Shown here piece after piece: positions 1 to 12,603 of a stretch of 64,000 nucleotides of DNA. Position 1 is the stretch's first letter. Each line of letters opens with the position of its first letter. A program made the position numbers and the translations under genes. Where the stretch lies: the NCBI RefSeq assembly GCF_042453785.1, contig NC_091663.1, forward strand, positions 35,981,001-36,045,000. The letters run 5' to 3'. This stretch comes from Malus domestica. Lineage: Eukaryota; Streptophyta; Magnoliopsida; Rosales; Rosaceae. Below the pieces are notes generated by a model. It was not told where the DNA came from and did no database searches. It worked only from the letters and a program-made list of their open reading frames with translations.

Positions 1-861
1 TATAAATTTGGATGATGGGTAGAGGAATTTTGCAGGGAAGGACAAAGACGGAGAGGGTGGAGGTGACCTTGATGTCGGATCCAGCTAGAACCCAGAGCAC
101 AGCCATTGAGCCCAACCACAAAGCACAACCACTGCACACTCGTTGCACCGTCACCGAGCACATCCACTGCGCATCTGTTGCAACAAAGACGGCAAGGATG
201 AAATCGAGGAGAATTTCTCAAGACACCCAATCCCCCTGCACCGGAAACCCATAGCGAACAGAGACGGTGGTCAAAAGCTGCAGAAGTGAGCTTTGACGAG
301 GAGAGCATGAAAAAGGCGCGCCCAATCACCGGGAGGAGGTACGGAGAAGTTGAGATAATATGATATCAGACACACTGATAGAGAAGACTTGGAAAAACTT
401 TGATTTATTGTACAACCAAAAGTCGGATGAGTGTCGTTGACTTGACTTCACGTCTCCTCAGTCTGCGAGTTTTCAAGCAGAGAGTTTCGACCCAAACCAC
501 TGAGACCGCTCCCATTAAAATGGCCTTCGTAAAAAAAATACAAAGTTCATGGCCACCAACCAAGCATCTTCACTCTGTGAGGCTGATCCGTATACTCTTT
601 GTGCAATCTGTCACATATGTGTTACTTCCGCATCAACTTCAACATCACATGTGAATGATGTCTCATCACTTGGGCAGCTAAGGAAGAGAAGTGGAGAGCT
701 TGGAGCTTGACGCAGCCGTAGAGGAAGATGAGCCCTCCGTGTTTCTTGCTGCTGACCATTGATTCAACAAGACTTGGCATTTTGTGTGTTAAACCAAGAG
801 AGTGGCAGAGCTCAGGTGTTGAGCTGGAAGTGAAGGAGTTGCAGCGGCAATAGAGTCGAGC
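1..861. other. GC-rich segment without recognised gene
   Basis: Short open frames occur on both strands but none matches a family I recognise. Base composition is richer in G+C than in typical introns of this window, so it may be mangled coding or UTR sequence. It lies downstream of the HHL1-like exon and would be intron 1 if that gene is real. Confidence 0.4.
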
Positions 862-1023
862 TCATCGGCGTTCTTGCTCGGAAGAAGAAGAAGAAAGCCG
901 GTATTTTTTTTTGTCGCGCCTCTGCATCTCGAGAAACAAAACAAGCTCTTCGTCTCTATCATTTGCGTTCACCACCTTCCCGAAGCTCCGTTCTCGCGCC
1001 CTCGACTCCAATGTAACTTCCAT
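862..1023 (-). pseudogene. Gene-like fragment, N-terminal 53-codon ORF
   Basis: On the minus strand an ATG at 1023 opens a 53-residue reading frame ending at a TGA at 862-864. It contains a charged stretch reading EELVLFLEMQRRDKKK. This resembles, from memory only, the EEELxLFLEMRxREKE motif near the N-terminus of a family of plant serine/proline-rich proteins of unknown function. After the TGA the next frame continues with NADELDSIAAATPSL, which would extend the similarity, so a frameshift is likely. The ORF starts about 60 bases past the HHL1-like exon end, on the same strand. Read as a broken or captured gene fragment; family assignment is weak. Confidence 0.3.
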
Positions 1024-1084
1024 GGTTGTCTCTGCAGCTCAGCAAACACAGAAGCTGCTACGAGGAGAGAGAGAGAGAATAAAC

Positions 1085-1366
1085 ATTGGCCATTCGGATA
1101 AAGACGACGAAGCGAGGGTTGCCGTCGTCTTCAATCTTAGGCATGGCAGGAGGCAGAGGCCTCTTGGGTTGAAACTGGCGGGCCATCATTCCCCTTTTGC
1201 CCTTTGATTCAACCACTAGCGCGCGGCGGACCTGCCTTTGCTCAGCCGTTTTCTGGGTCGTCGTCTTTGTGGAAACCAATGAGTGCCTGACGAGACCATC
1301 TTCGTGGGTCCTCGAGCTCGACAATGGAAGCCGAACCGCTGCGTTTAGAGACAAACCCACCTCCAT
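1085..1366 (-). CDS. HHL1: HHL1-like chloroplast protein, exon 1 only (partial gene or captured fragment)
   Basis: The minus strand encodes 94 residues from an ATG at 1366, starting MEVGLSLNAAVRLPL and ending with the run MPKIEDDGNPRFVVFIRMAN. That ending is highly characteristic of HYPERSENSITIVE TO HIGH LIGHT 1, a plant thylakoid-associated protein involved in photosystem II protection and repair (known from Arabidopsis). The first ~55 residues are Ser/Thr/Arg-rich like a chloroplast transit peptide. The frame stops matching just where a GT donor (1084-1083) would end exon 1; the family normally continues with about 100 more residues. No later exon is visible at 1-1084. Either the gene continues beyond the left edge with a gypsy element in its promoter, or this is a fragment carried by that element. 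A neighbouring gene-like fragment starting within the putative intron favours the latter. Confidence 0.6.
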
Positions 1367-1960
1367 TTTTCCCTTGGGTTTTTGCAGAGTCCTGGATTTC
1401 TCAGTGTGTGAGCGAGAAAAGGAAGCCGTCGGCGTTGTCTTCTTCAGTGGGATCCTCGTCCTCGCCGTTGGTCGGGTGCGCTGAGAAGAATGAGAGAGGG
1501 TTAAGAACAAGTGGATGAGGTGGGGGGCATAGCAGACCCGAGGAGGTGACGGATTGGGCTTGGAGGCTGCCACTTGGGCCTGGATGGCCTCCTTTTGATA
1601 GGCTTCCTGCTGATGGATATACATACATATATATATAGATATATATGTATGTAAAAGAAATCCTTTTTTTTATTATTATTTTTTTATTCTTTTTTTTTAA
1701 AACAAGGAATAACGTATGTATTCCCTTTTTTTTTTTTTTTTTTTTTTTTTGTAAATACATATGTATTCATTTTTTTTCTTTTTGTAATAAAATTGACTCT
1801 ATTTAATAAAACATTTATTTTTTATTATTATTTTTTTATTTTGATGTGACTGAACTCAAAGTTGAATGTTCAAGCTGCCTACGTACCCCTCCAATGAAGG
1901 AGATCAAGTCCAAACGTAGTTTAAATACATACATATTTTTTTTGGTATTTTCTTTTTTTT
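1367..1960. other. Leader-like segment, AT-repeat and long homopolymer T tract
   Basis: 1367-1620 is open on the minus strand but matches nothing I know and could be 5' UTR of the HHL1-like exon. 1621-1655 is a TA/ATAC microsatellite. 1724-1750 is an almost pure T tract (an A tract on the minus strand), followed by more T-rich sequence to 1960. Confidence 0.5.
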
Positions 1961-1961
1961 T

Positions 1962-2340
1962 GTGCCGTTTGTAGTTTCAGCTTATGCAGGCAATGAGCGT
2001 TTGTTGTCACCTTTTAGGCTCGTGCGAACAAGGAGCTTTTGGTGCCGTTTGCAGTTTCAACTCGTGCAGGCAAGGAGCTTTGTGTCTTGCAGTTTAGGCT
2101 CTTACAGACAAGGAGCTTGGGTTGTCGCCTTTTATGCTCGTGCAGACCAGGAGCGTTGGTGTTGCCTTTTATGCTCATGCAGACCAGGAGCGTTGATGTC
2201 GCCTTTTATGCTCGTGCGGATCAGGAGCGTTGATGTCAGACAAGGAGCTTTTGTGTTGCCTTTTATGCTCGTGCAGACCAGGAGCTTTGGTTCGTGCAGT
2301 TTTAGGCTCGTGCGAACAAGGAGCATTGGTTCGTCAAGCG
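1962..2340. repeat. Minisatellite of about 40-bp units
   Basis: The unit is built around GCTCGTGCAGACCAGGAGC followed by a TTG(A/G)TGTCGCCTTTTAT-like stretch. It recurs about eight to nine times with substitutions and length changes. It lies at the downstream end of the gag-pol remnant of the minus-strand gypsy element, where integrase or RT sequence would be expected. Confidence 0.75.
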
Positions 2341-2843
2341 ATCTGAGAGAGTCGTTCCTCGCAATCTTCATAGCAAGGAGCCTTGACTGAGTAGTTGAAG
2401 AAGTCTTCTGGGAAGATGTCACGCATCGTGATGGGGATGGATGATCTTCGTGTCAAAGTTTCATTATCTCCAACACTTTCACATTGTTCTGGAGGTGAAC
2501 AGAAGCTGTTTTGCCCCCTTTCCCGTAGGTGAGCTTGTGGAGAAGACATATGCTTCTTGTGCAATTTCTTCGGAGTGACATAAGTCCATCCTTCAACTTC
2601 ACTCGGCTTGACTGGCATGTCTTTGGAGCATGCCCCCAGCGATTAAGGTGAAGATTTTGAGTTGACAGAGCCGGAAGTGACGTCTTCTTCCAGGATTTCG
2701 TCTTCTTTGTCTTCTTGGGCCTCCTCTTCAATGCGGTCCTCTTGGGTTTGTTGCCGTGAAGGTTGGCCAGTGTAGATGATGGTGCGCCTCCTTACCTTCA
2801 GTGGTCCTTTTGTGTCGACTTCCAAAGTTGCTTGGCGCTTCAT
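2334..2843 (-). pseudogene. Gypsy polyprotein remnant between gag and protease/RT
   Basis: This is the same reading frame as the gag at 2847-4991, continued past a TAA at 2847. It has a further TAA before position 2618. Segments such as TLEVDTKGPLKVRRRTI and IPITMRDIFPEDFF look like the linker that precedes the protease in this gypsy lineage (recalled, not searched). The frame runs into the minisatellite at 2340. No DTG protease, YVDD RT or integrase motif is present to the left, so the element is internally truncated or rearranged. Confidence 0.55.
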
Positions 2844-2846
2844 CCT

Positions 2847-4991
2847 TTAAGGAATCAAGCTTTGAACATCATTTTTTCTTGCTAGACTGTCGAGCTTTTC
2901 TCCCTTTGGCGTTGTCTTCCTGTTTCTAGAAGGCTTCTTAGTTTCTTCAAGTCTGTCCAAAGCCGACCGTTGTGGAAGAAATCTAGCTGTGCCGCTTTGT
3001 TTCTTGGGTTTTGATAACCTTTCAAAGACAGATCTTTGTGGTGTTGGCGTCTCAAGCCTTTTGAAGACGGAAGTTTGGTCTCGACCACTGATGTCATCAA
3101 GTGCCGAAATTCTAGGTTTTGAATAATTCAGCCTTTCGAAGACTGAAGTTCGAGGGGCGGGTTTAGGCTCATCTTTTGGCCTTGTGGCTTGTGGTCTTGG
3201 CTTCCTCGTTTTTTTGTAGGTCGCCGATGTCCACCCTTTCTTATCACCAGTAGCTGCATCTTGGTTGCTTGCCCCCGGTGATGGTTGTGTAGGAGGTGTC
3301 TTGTGACTTGAACATTGATGGGAATGGTTATGCATGCTTCGGAGAGGCACATGATCAAGTGATCCAAACACAATAGTAGTAGTGTGTGCCGCAATCGTGT
3401 CTTCGAGCTCAAGCTCGATTTTCCCTTGTTGTGCTAGCTTAAGGATGAGATCTTTCAGTACGAAGCACTTTTCCGTTGGATGGCTGATGAAGCGGTGGAA
3501 TTTACAGTATCTTGAACTGTCGGTACGATTTATCTCTTCCGGCCGTCTGCACTCAGGCAAATCGATCAACTTCTTGTCCAACAGGTCATCCAGCATGGCA
3601 ACCACATCAGAGTCGGGGAATGGATAAGTCTTCTCCTCAAGCTCCTTCAAAATGCGTCTACGCATCTCTTGATCACAAAAATCTTCGGTTTGAATCGCCT
3701 TGCCTCGTGTGGAGATTTTGACGGGAGCTGTGTTGACCGTCATCGCTTCCTTGGTGGGTTTCCATGCAGCCTTTTCCACCTGTATCCCAAGAACTTTGTC
3801 GTCCTTGTAGTCGGCGATTGGTTCTTTCTTCCCATGATGGGCAATGCTCAACTCCATGTCATGGGCGCGAGTGGCCAATTCCTCGAAGGTCAGTGGTTTA
3901 ATGCCTTGAAGGATGTATTGCAAACCCCATTGCATGCCTTGGATGCACATCTCGATTGAAGAGGTTTCCGAGAGCCTGTCTTTACAGTCGAAGCTTAGAG
4001 TGCGCCATCTGTTGATGTAGTCAATGATTGGCTCGTCCTTCCACTGCTTTGTGCTCGTTAGCTCTAGCATGCTCACAGTACGGCGGGTGCTATAGAAGCA
4101 GTTGAGGAATTCCCGCTCTAATTGCTCCCAGCTGTTGATGGACTCAGGCTCTAGGTCCGTGTACCACTCAAAGGCGTTTCCTTTCAGCGAGCGCACAAAC
4201 TGCTTGGCAAGGTAGTCCCCTTCGGTCCCTGCGTTGTTGCAAGTTTCAACAAAGTGGGCAACGTGCTGTTTCGGGTTTCCTTTTCCATCAAACTGCATGA
4301 ACTTTGGTGGTTGATAACCCATTGGCATCTTCAGGGCATCAATCTTCTTGGAGTAGAGCTTCGAGTAGAACAAGGAGGTATGTGAGCTCCCTTCATACTA
4401 TGCCTTGATGGTGTTGGTGATCATCTCATGCAGCTGCTAGATAGAAAGAGATCCCATGAGTGCCGCTGCTTGGTCTGGCTCAGGCTTCACATCGTTTTTC
4501 TCCACCTGAGGCTCTTCTTCTTCGTCGTCTTCCTTCTTTAGAGGATCAATCTTCGGGTTGGGTTTCTCGCCGTCCTGCGCCTCTAGTCGGTTGACGAGTG
4601 CTGCAATTTGCAAGTCTTTTTCTTCCACAGTTCGGGTTAGCCTTGCGATTGCTTCATTCATCTGAGCCAGCTGCTCATCGATTGAAGTTGCTCCAATGGT
4701 CATGACTTCCATGGCTGCACTGCCGCTTGAATCGGCATCGGAGAGCATGGATTCGGAGTATTTCCTTGGGCTTTCCCCCCATGGTGTCCTTAGTGAGGCT
4801 AAGGTGATCAAAAGCTCGTGCCTTGGGTGCTCTTGTTCCCTTGGCAGAGTTGATACAGAGGTGAAAAAGGTGGCAGAAGTAGCTCTTGCCATGCTTCGAG
4901 TCGTGATGCCCAAAGTGACACTAGTTGCGACGAGGATGCTGTTGTTCTTTGCGCCGGTTGCGAGAACAGTTTGAGCCTTCCTTGATGCCAT
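2847..4991 (-). pseudogene. Ty3/gypsy gag, broken by stop codons
   Basis: The gag polyprotein starts at an ATG at 4991 (MASRKAQTVLATG). The N-terminal ~180 residues are acidic with a coiled-coil-like stretch (IDEQLAQMNEAIARLTRTV). The retrotransposon gag domain follows (KFMQFDGKGNPKQHVAHFVE, NAFEWYTDLEP, FLNCFYSTRRTVSMLELTS). Near the end is a C-x2-H-x4-H-x4-C knuckle (CKFHRFISHPTEKC), typical of Tat-like gag. The frame is one continuous register but carries TAG stops at 4437-4439 and about 40 bases downstream, both where CAG is the expected codon, and ends at TAA at 2847. Gag would assemble virus-like particles around element RNA. The copy cannot make full-length gag. Its 5' LTR lies to the right at 5071-6087. 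Confidence 0.85.
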
Positions 4992-5070
4992 TAATTTTGG
5001 AAGTGCGCTTGAATTTCTTGAACGGAGAAAGAGATGAGAGGCAGAGATTGTCCCACTGGGCGTGCCAATT

Positions 5071-6087
5071 TGTGAACACGGAAAACTCCTGAAACGAAAG
5101 AGACAAGAACAACGTGCACAAACAAATATTTGTATTTTGATGATTTTGGGTTACAATCTCTCTCTATTTTGATCATCTGATTTGATCTCCGTAAGGCGTT
5201 GATTTGTGGATGTTTCGTTGATCCAAGGGTCGTGGGCTTGATCTGGATTTGAGCGGATCTTCAAGGAGCCGTTGGGGCTTGATCTTGAGGATGAGTGTTT
5301 CTTCAAAGGCCGTTGAGGCTTGATCTTGAATAACGGTGATGAGCGGATCTTCAAGGACTTTTGAGCTTGATCTTGAAGAACAGTGATGAACGGATCTTCA
5401 AGGGCTTTTGGGCTTGATCTTGAAGAACAGTTTGGATGTATGGCTTTGTCGACGTTTGCTGATCTAAAGGGCCGTTAGGGCTTGATCTTAGGATGAGCGG
5501 ATGATGAACGAATGAACACTTTCTTCAAGGGCCATCGGGGCTTGATCTTGGAAGAACGATGAACGAAGAACGAAGAACACTTTCTTCAAGGGCCGTCAGG
5601 GCTTGATCTTGAAAGAACGATGAACGAAGAACGAAGAACACTTTCTTCAAGGGCCGTCAGGGCTTGATCTTGAATTGGTGGATGATTGTTGATCCAAAGG
5701 TCGTCGGGGCTTGATCTTGGAAGAACGATGAACGAAGAACGAAGAACACTTTCTTGATCCTTCGGGAACCTGGATGCTTGAGGGCTTCGGAGTTTCAGAG
5801 CTTCAGAGCTTCAAGAATTTTGCATAATGATTTTTTTTTGGTTCCTCCCCAAATGAATGAATTAGCCTTCTATTTATAGAAATTTCCAAGGCCTAATTTT
5901 GAATATAATATTCCAAATGAAATAAGTCGTTTCTGCCAGGTGTTGACACGTGTCCTGTTTGATGACTTTTCCAACTCATTTCAATTTTTCGTCAGTCACA
6001 CGCTACGTGTAAAATTTATGTAATACATGAGCGTTGACACTTTGATTTATCGGTCAACATTTATTTACCGAAATTTCGGTGTCTACA
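5071..6087 (-). mobile_element. 5' LTR of the minus-strand gypsy element
   Basis: The 1017-bp segment begins TGTGAACACG and ends GTGTCTACA, giving TG...CA ends. It sits directly upstream (in element orientation) of gag, separated by an untranslated stretch containing a primer-binding-site-like TTGGCACGCCCAGTGGGAC just inside the boundary at 5052-5070. The LTR is dominated by degenerate internal repeats of CTTGATCTTGAA and of a unit reading AAGAACACTTTCTTCAAGGGC. The partner LTR is not in the window. The base after the LTR (6088, CAAAT) is also where homology between the two peroxidase duplicates starts. Confidence 0.75.
5190..5760. repeat. Tandem repeats inside the LTR
   Basis: Units of about 45-58 bp containing TTCAAGGGCCGTCAGGGCTT recur at least eight times. 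The last block (about 5560-5755) is the most regular, with period 58. Confidence 0.7.
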
Positions 6088-6346
6088 CAAATGTAATGTA
6101 TTTTCGTCATTAGCCTAATTTTAGGTGTGTTGGCGAACTTGGTTACCCTACGAGACCATTGGATCTTTACGTAGGATGAATGTCTGTCGATTCTTAATCC
6201 GGTTTATGAGTTGTTCAAAGATTAATCACAAGTTGAAAACATTAATACAAAGGCAACGGAGTAGTACATTGCTTGAGAAACAATGAGTGATTGGTAAAAA
6301 GCCCACAGGCTACGTACATTATTCATGGCTACAACTGATAATTTGA

Positions 6347-8142
<1,796 letters not shown>

Positions 8143-8197
8143 CTCGTAAACTTCTAAGGTTTCCAATCGATAATGCATTGTACAAAACCATACTGTT

Positions 8198-8206
8198 CCT
8201 TTTATA
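8198..8206 (-). promoter_or_regulatory. TATA box of peroxidase A
   Basis: TATAAAAGG on the minus strand, about 56 bases before the ATG at 8142. It is conserved exactly in copy B at 15818-15826. Confidence 0.6.
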
Positions 8207-10047
8207 GGCGACTTTGTGTCTAACTCCAAGTGACATACATTTAACTAAATATTTGATGTCATTTAAAAGAAACAACTACACTTATTCTAAAAAATATGCG
8301 GTTGACTCAATACTTAGCATATTTTTATTCGTTCTGAATCTGCATTATTAGTTATGTGTTTAATCAAGTGAATTAGCTGCATTTTGGCTGAGTAACGAAA
8401 TGCTAATACGTTATTGATCACAATAGTTTGAAGTATCTATTTGATCAGTCGCGTGCTCGAGATGCTAGTTTGATCTGGCCGGTAACCATGTGCAAGAAGC
8501 CAACAGGAAGAATAGTACTCAAATGTGGTATCCCTTGTATTTTTGGTGGCGAAAGCTATTGTTTTTATTTTTGAATTATCTGCATAATATTTCATAAGAC
8601 GAACATGCACGATGTAGCCGAAACATGATTAATTTAAAGGATTAGAAGGTTAACTCTGTTAGCAATGGAAAAAGGATAGTTGACTTATACATTGTGGACA
8701 ATAAACATGAATTATGAATAGTTGTAAAGGTTGACAATTGTCCAAAACATGATTAAGAAATATTAGTCCCGATTAACAAATATTTATCTCATCCATAATT
8801 TGGAATCAAAATCTGGAAGATAGCTAATACCATGATTAGAAGAAGCATAATTTTTTTTGAATTAGTCTACTGTTCAGACCCGAGGTTTATAGATTTCTTT
8901 GACCTGTGCGCTCATACTACTATTCTATTAGCTACAGACGGTGGTGGTCAATGGCATTGCCTGTCATGAACCATGGTCCATGGCACAACTTAGTCAAGAG
9001 AATAATCTACGTGGAACGGAGCTTATACTTTTGTTTTCGTGAACTCTCCTTACGCGAAGAAGGCGATAAAGAGAAAGAGGTATACACTTTGAGATAGTTA
9101 AACTTGGTCATGACTTGATTACGGTTGGAGCTCCCGTATCATGGCTGCCATGCTAGTTTGTTAGAGGGGGCATTGGAGAGTAGTAGTTAAAGTTCAAATA
9201 GGAGCTAATAAAATCATCTTTTGGTTAAGTTGCGAGTGTTCAAAGTTGGGGTTTCTCTTTTAAGAACGAATATTGGATCATCATAGTTCATGGATTTATG
9301 ATTGTGAGACATTCAATCAATGTTGTTTTGTTGATTGTTATTTTGACATGTGTGGTACTTTTTTCTTTTACCCAAATTTTGTCCATGTGGTTTTCCTTGA
9401 GTAAAGCTTTGACGAGGCTACTCTTTTACAAGTTACTTGATATAAAATGTATCTTTTTTGGTAATGAAATTTCCATTTACCCTAAGAAAAGTTGAGGGCT
9501 AATGAATTTTTTGAAGGGAAACGATTTCCCACTATAATCCTTTCCTCTTACGCACCTCTCTTTATTTCTAGGTCTTAATTGAATCAACGTTCTCAAAGTG
9601 TTTTCTTTTTCAATTCAAATTTCCAAAAATTTAAACATTTCCAAACTAAAAAGTAGAAAAACACCAAAAAAAAAAACTTTTATGCAGAAAATATAATTGT
9701 CAAGAGAGATTTTTCAGTATGCCAGAAATACAGTCTAGCACACAAAATGTAATAATGCAATTAATTGGAAGCTGGAAAAAAAAATTCAACCAATTATATC
9801 TTGACACTTAATATATTAAGTTTTATTCTCAGCACATTGAAAAATTTCCCAGTTATGGCAACCATTTTAACTTGTACTCTCCACGCATTACTAAATAAAC
9901 TAAAATTACAACAATGGAGCTTTCAAATCAAATGTTCAAGAAACCAAGATCTTCATTGGGTCCCAAGTGTTCTACACAAATAATTCCAAACATTTTTCCG
10001 GAAAAGAAAAAGGTAATAATTAATATAATATAATTGGGGAAAAGTAG

Positions 10048-10219
10048 GAGAATTTTTTTTTATTGTGATAGGAACATGAGTGGTACACAATATGTTTTTA
10101 TGTAAGTGGTGAGAAATTTTATTTTTTAAGTTATTAACTTTTTAATACATATATCCTACTATTTATATAGTGACGCATAATGTACTACCTCGTGTATCGG
10201 TCACATTGAAAAATCTCTC
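10048..10219. mobile_element. MULE-type MITE (172 bp) inserted in copy A
   Basis: Ends GAGAATTTTTT... and ...ACATTGAAAAATCTCTC are imperfect inverted repeats. Flanks are GAAAAGTAG and GGAAATTAG, a decayed 9-bp duplication. The homologous position in copy B (about 19487) is an empty site reading GAAAGTAGAAG, which fixes the borders. A second family member lies at 11577-11746. Confidence 0.75.
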
Positions 10220-10245
10220 GGAAATTAGAAGTGAAAACAAAAAGA

Positions 10246-11567
10246 GTACCCAATTAACTGATCAGCCCAATAATTTTAAAACACCTGGCATTTCAACTCT
10301 CTTTCAATATTTGGCTATCTTAACCAAACACATTTTGTCCCCGAAACCACACACCTCTTGTCGCCGAAACCAAGCACCTCTCTTCTTCTCCATACTCTTT
10401 CCTTGCCCAGACCCAATTCCTCTCTTTCTCCGGCGACCATGGCAGATCCACCAAAGGTTCTCTGTCTGCCCAACCACCCATGTCTCTTATCCCTTGTCAT
10501 CAAAATCTGTTACAGGTTCACCAATTTTTTTAGTCCCTCAATAATTTATTATTTTTAAGTTTATTCTTTAACTTTATTGATTAATTGAATTAAACTACCA
10601 TATTTAGAAATGAGTATCTCTTCATATTTCTTATCTTTATGTAATTTTAATAATTTTTGGAAATGCTATGTTTGTTTTGCTTCAAAAAAAAAAAAATTCG
10701 GATAGGAGTTTAAAGAATGTGAAGAATTGAATTAAAATGAGGTAAGATAGTACGGAATGGTGAAAATGATGTGAGAAATTGTGTAAAACTGACTTAGATA
10801 TTTATAAAAAAAATAGAATTTTTAGTTTTTTTTTTAATTTCTTCTTAAAAAAAATAAAATTCAAATCTAACGACTAGCTGAGTTAGCTAACATGTGGGTT
10901 ATTGACAGCTAGGCTCAGCTTTTCGGGCTGACGGCTAAGGATGCCTAGCCCGTTGGCCATATGGCTGGATTTTGGCTTGGAGGGTTCCAAATTTTTTCGG
11001 CCCAGCCCTCCATTGGAGATGAGTTTTGTGTAAAAAAAACATATTTTGGCCTATAGCACTTTGGCCGGCCCGGTTGAAGATGACCTAAACAAATGATTAT
11101 CAAACTATTCGAGAATTTCAAGAAAAGCATCTCCAAGAGTCTCTTCAAATTTTTGTTACATTACCTTATTGAATAAGTGTTAAAAAAAATTATTTCCGCT
11201 ACCTAGTTAAACTTAACATCTTTAAAAATTCTCGTTATTTTAACAAACTTTTAACATTTTATTGTTTATCAAATTCTAAAAAAAATATATAAATTCAAAG
11301 AGAACGTGTGTAGATAGCTAAAGAGTTTCAAGGTTCGTTCGCAAGTGTTTTTGAAATGACTGAAAACGTTTTTAGAGAAAATGTTTTTGGGTTTCCAAAA
11401 GTACTTAAAATGTTTTTTAGAAGAAATACATAATTGATGTTTTCTGGAAGAAGCACATAACTAGTGCTTCTTGCAAAAAGCATATCAAATCCGTAATTAA
11501 ATTAAATCTATAATTAAGTTAAATCTCTAAAATACTTTATAATTTCCAACACTAATTTCCTTCCTTT
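10246..11567. other. Intergenic, no gene seen
   Basis: AT-rich DNA. Frames at 10315-10558 are CT-rich low-complexity sequence and not convincing. 10860-11130 has GGCT/GCCC-rich text such as TAGCCCGTTGGCCATATGGCTGG, perhaps an old DNA-element end. Confidence 0.5.
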
Positions 11568-11576
11568 ATCTAGATG

Positions 11577-11746
11577 GAGAAAATTTTCATTGTGACGGGA
11601 ATATAAGTGGTACACGACATGTTTTAATAGAAGTTGTGGGAAATTTTATTTTTTAAGTTATTAACTTTTTAGCACATATATCCCACAATTTGTATAATGA
11701 CATGTGGTGTACCACCCCGTTTACCGGTTACACTGAAAAATCTCTC
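11577..11746. mobile_element. MULE-type MITE (170 bp), second copy
   Basis: Starts GAGAAAATTTTCATTGTGAC and ends CACTGAAAAATCTCTC. Flanking 9-mers ATCTAGATG (11568-11576) and ATCTTGATG (11747-11755) differ at one base, as expected for an old 9-bp target-site duplication. The interior matches 10048-10219, including AGTTATTAACTTTTTA. Confidence 0.8.
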
Positions 11747-11755
11747 ATCTTGATG

Positions 11756-12266
11756 GATTATAAACCCGAGCCCTAGCTTAGTGCATTTTTTAGCAGCGGA
11801 TGTATAACTGATCTTGCTCCAATTGTAACAAGTAGAGTATTACTTCTATGACAAGAAAATCTTCTACATAATATCGAAAGAACAAAAATTACGTTATAAT
11901 TTTATGCATGCTTTTTTAGAGCAGGTTTGGACTTGGGCCACCTGTAAACCCGTTAATAATCTTCAATCGTGGGTGCATTTGAATTGAAGTGAAATCTTTT
12001 TTAACCGCACTTACCCGTCTATTTAGTGACCATATGTGTGAGTGAATATAAAAACGCAAGATTTTCTTTTTTATATATATATTATGATACTAAAAAAAAA
12101 AATCGAACTTGAAACTATTAGAATAGAGGAAATTGAACTCCAGACGTCAGAAACTTTGAAGCAACGATAAACCAAACTTAAGCAGGAAGAGTGAACTTTT
12201 CCCACACTTTCGTACGGCACGAGGGTAATAACTAATAAGACACTATGTATTTTTTCTTATTCTCTT
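11756..12266. other. Intergenic, no gene seen
   Basis: AT-rich sequence with many stops in all frames. No feature recognised. Confidence 0.5.
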
Positions 12267-12359
12267 ATGGAAAATTTTATTTAGACACATTTATCCTTAT
12301 TATTTTTTATTTTGAAATTCCAAATGTGCCCAATAATTCTCTTTCTACACCCAACAAAC

Positions 12360-12361
<2 letters not shown>

Positions 12362-12402
<41 letters not shown>
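12362..12402. repeat. (TA)n microsatellite
   Basis: About 20 TA dinucleotides. Confidence 0.95.
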
Positions 12403-12405
<3 letters not shown>

Positions 12406-12566
12406 TAGCAATAGTCAACTTCAACCATCCTATCTCTTCAAACCTCAACCACCCAGTTTCTAACATCCTCAACTCCCCACTGCAAACTCCCTTACCACCC
12501 ACAACAATTTGAAAATTAGAACATTATTCCCAACAACCCACAATTAAAAAACCCAAAAGAAACATG

Positions 12567-12570
<4 letters not shown>

Positions 12571-12599
<29 letters not shown>
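12571..12599. repeat. (TA)n microsatellite
   Basis: About 14 TA dinucleotides. Confidence 0.95.

Positions 12600-12603
<4 letters not shown>

Noticed and set aside
2132..2422. Repeat protein encoded by the minisatellite at 1962-2340
   Set aside because: Translation of a tandem repeat with indels that change frame between units; no sign of selection on the protein.
8906..9097. 63-residue plus-strand frame upstream of peroxidase A
   Set aside because: The equivalent in copy B is broken by stops and indels, so it is not under coding constraint.
10170..10560. Small protein genes on both strands
   Set aside because: Frames overlap a MITE end and CT-rich low-complexity DNA; no domain, no splice support.
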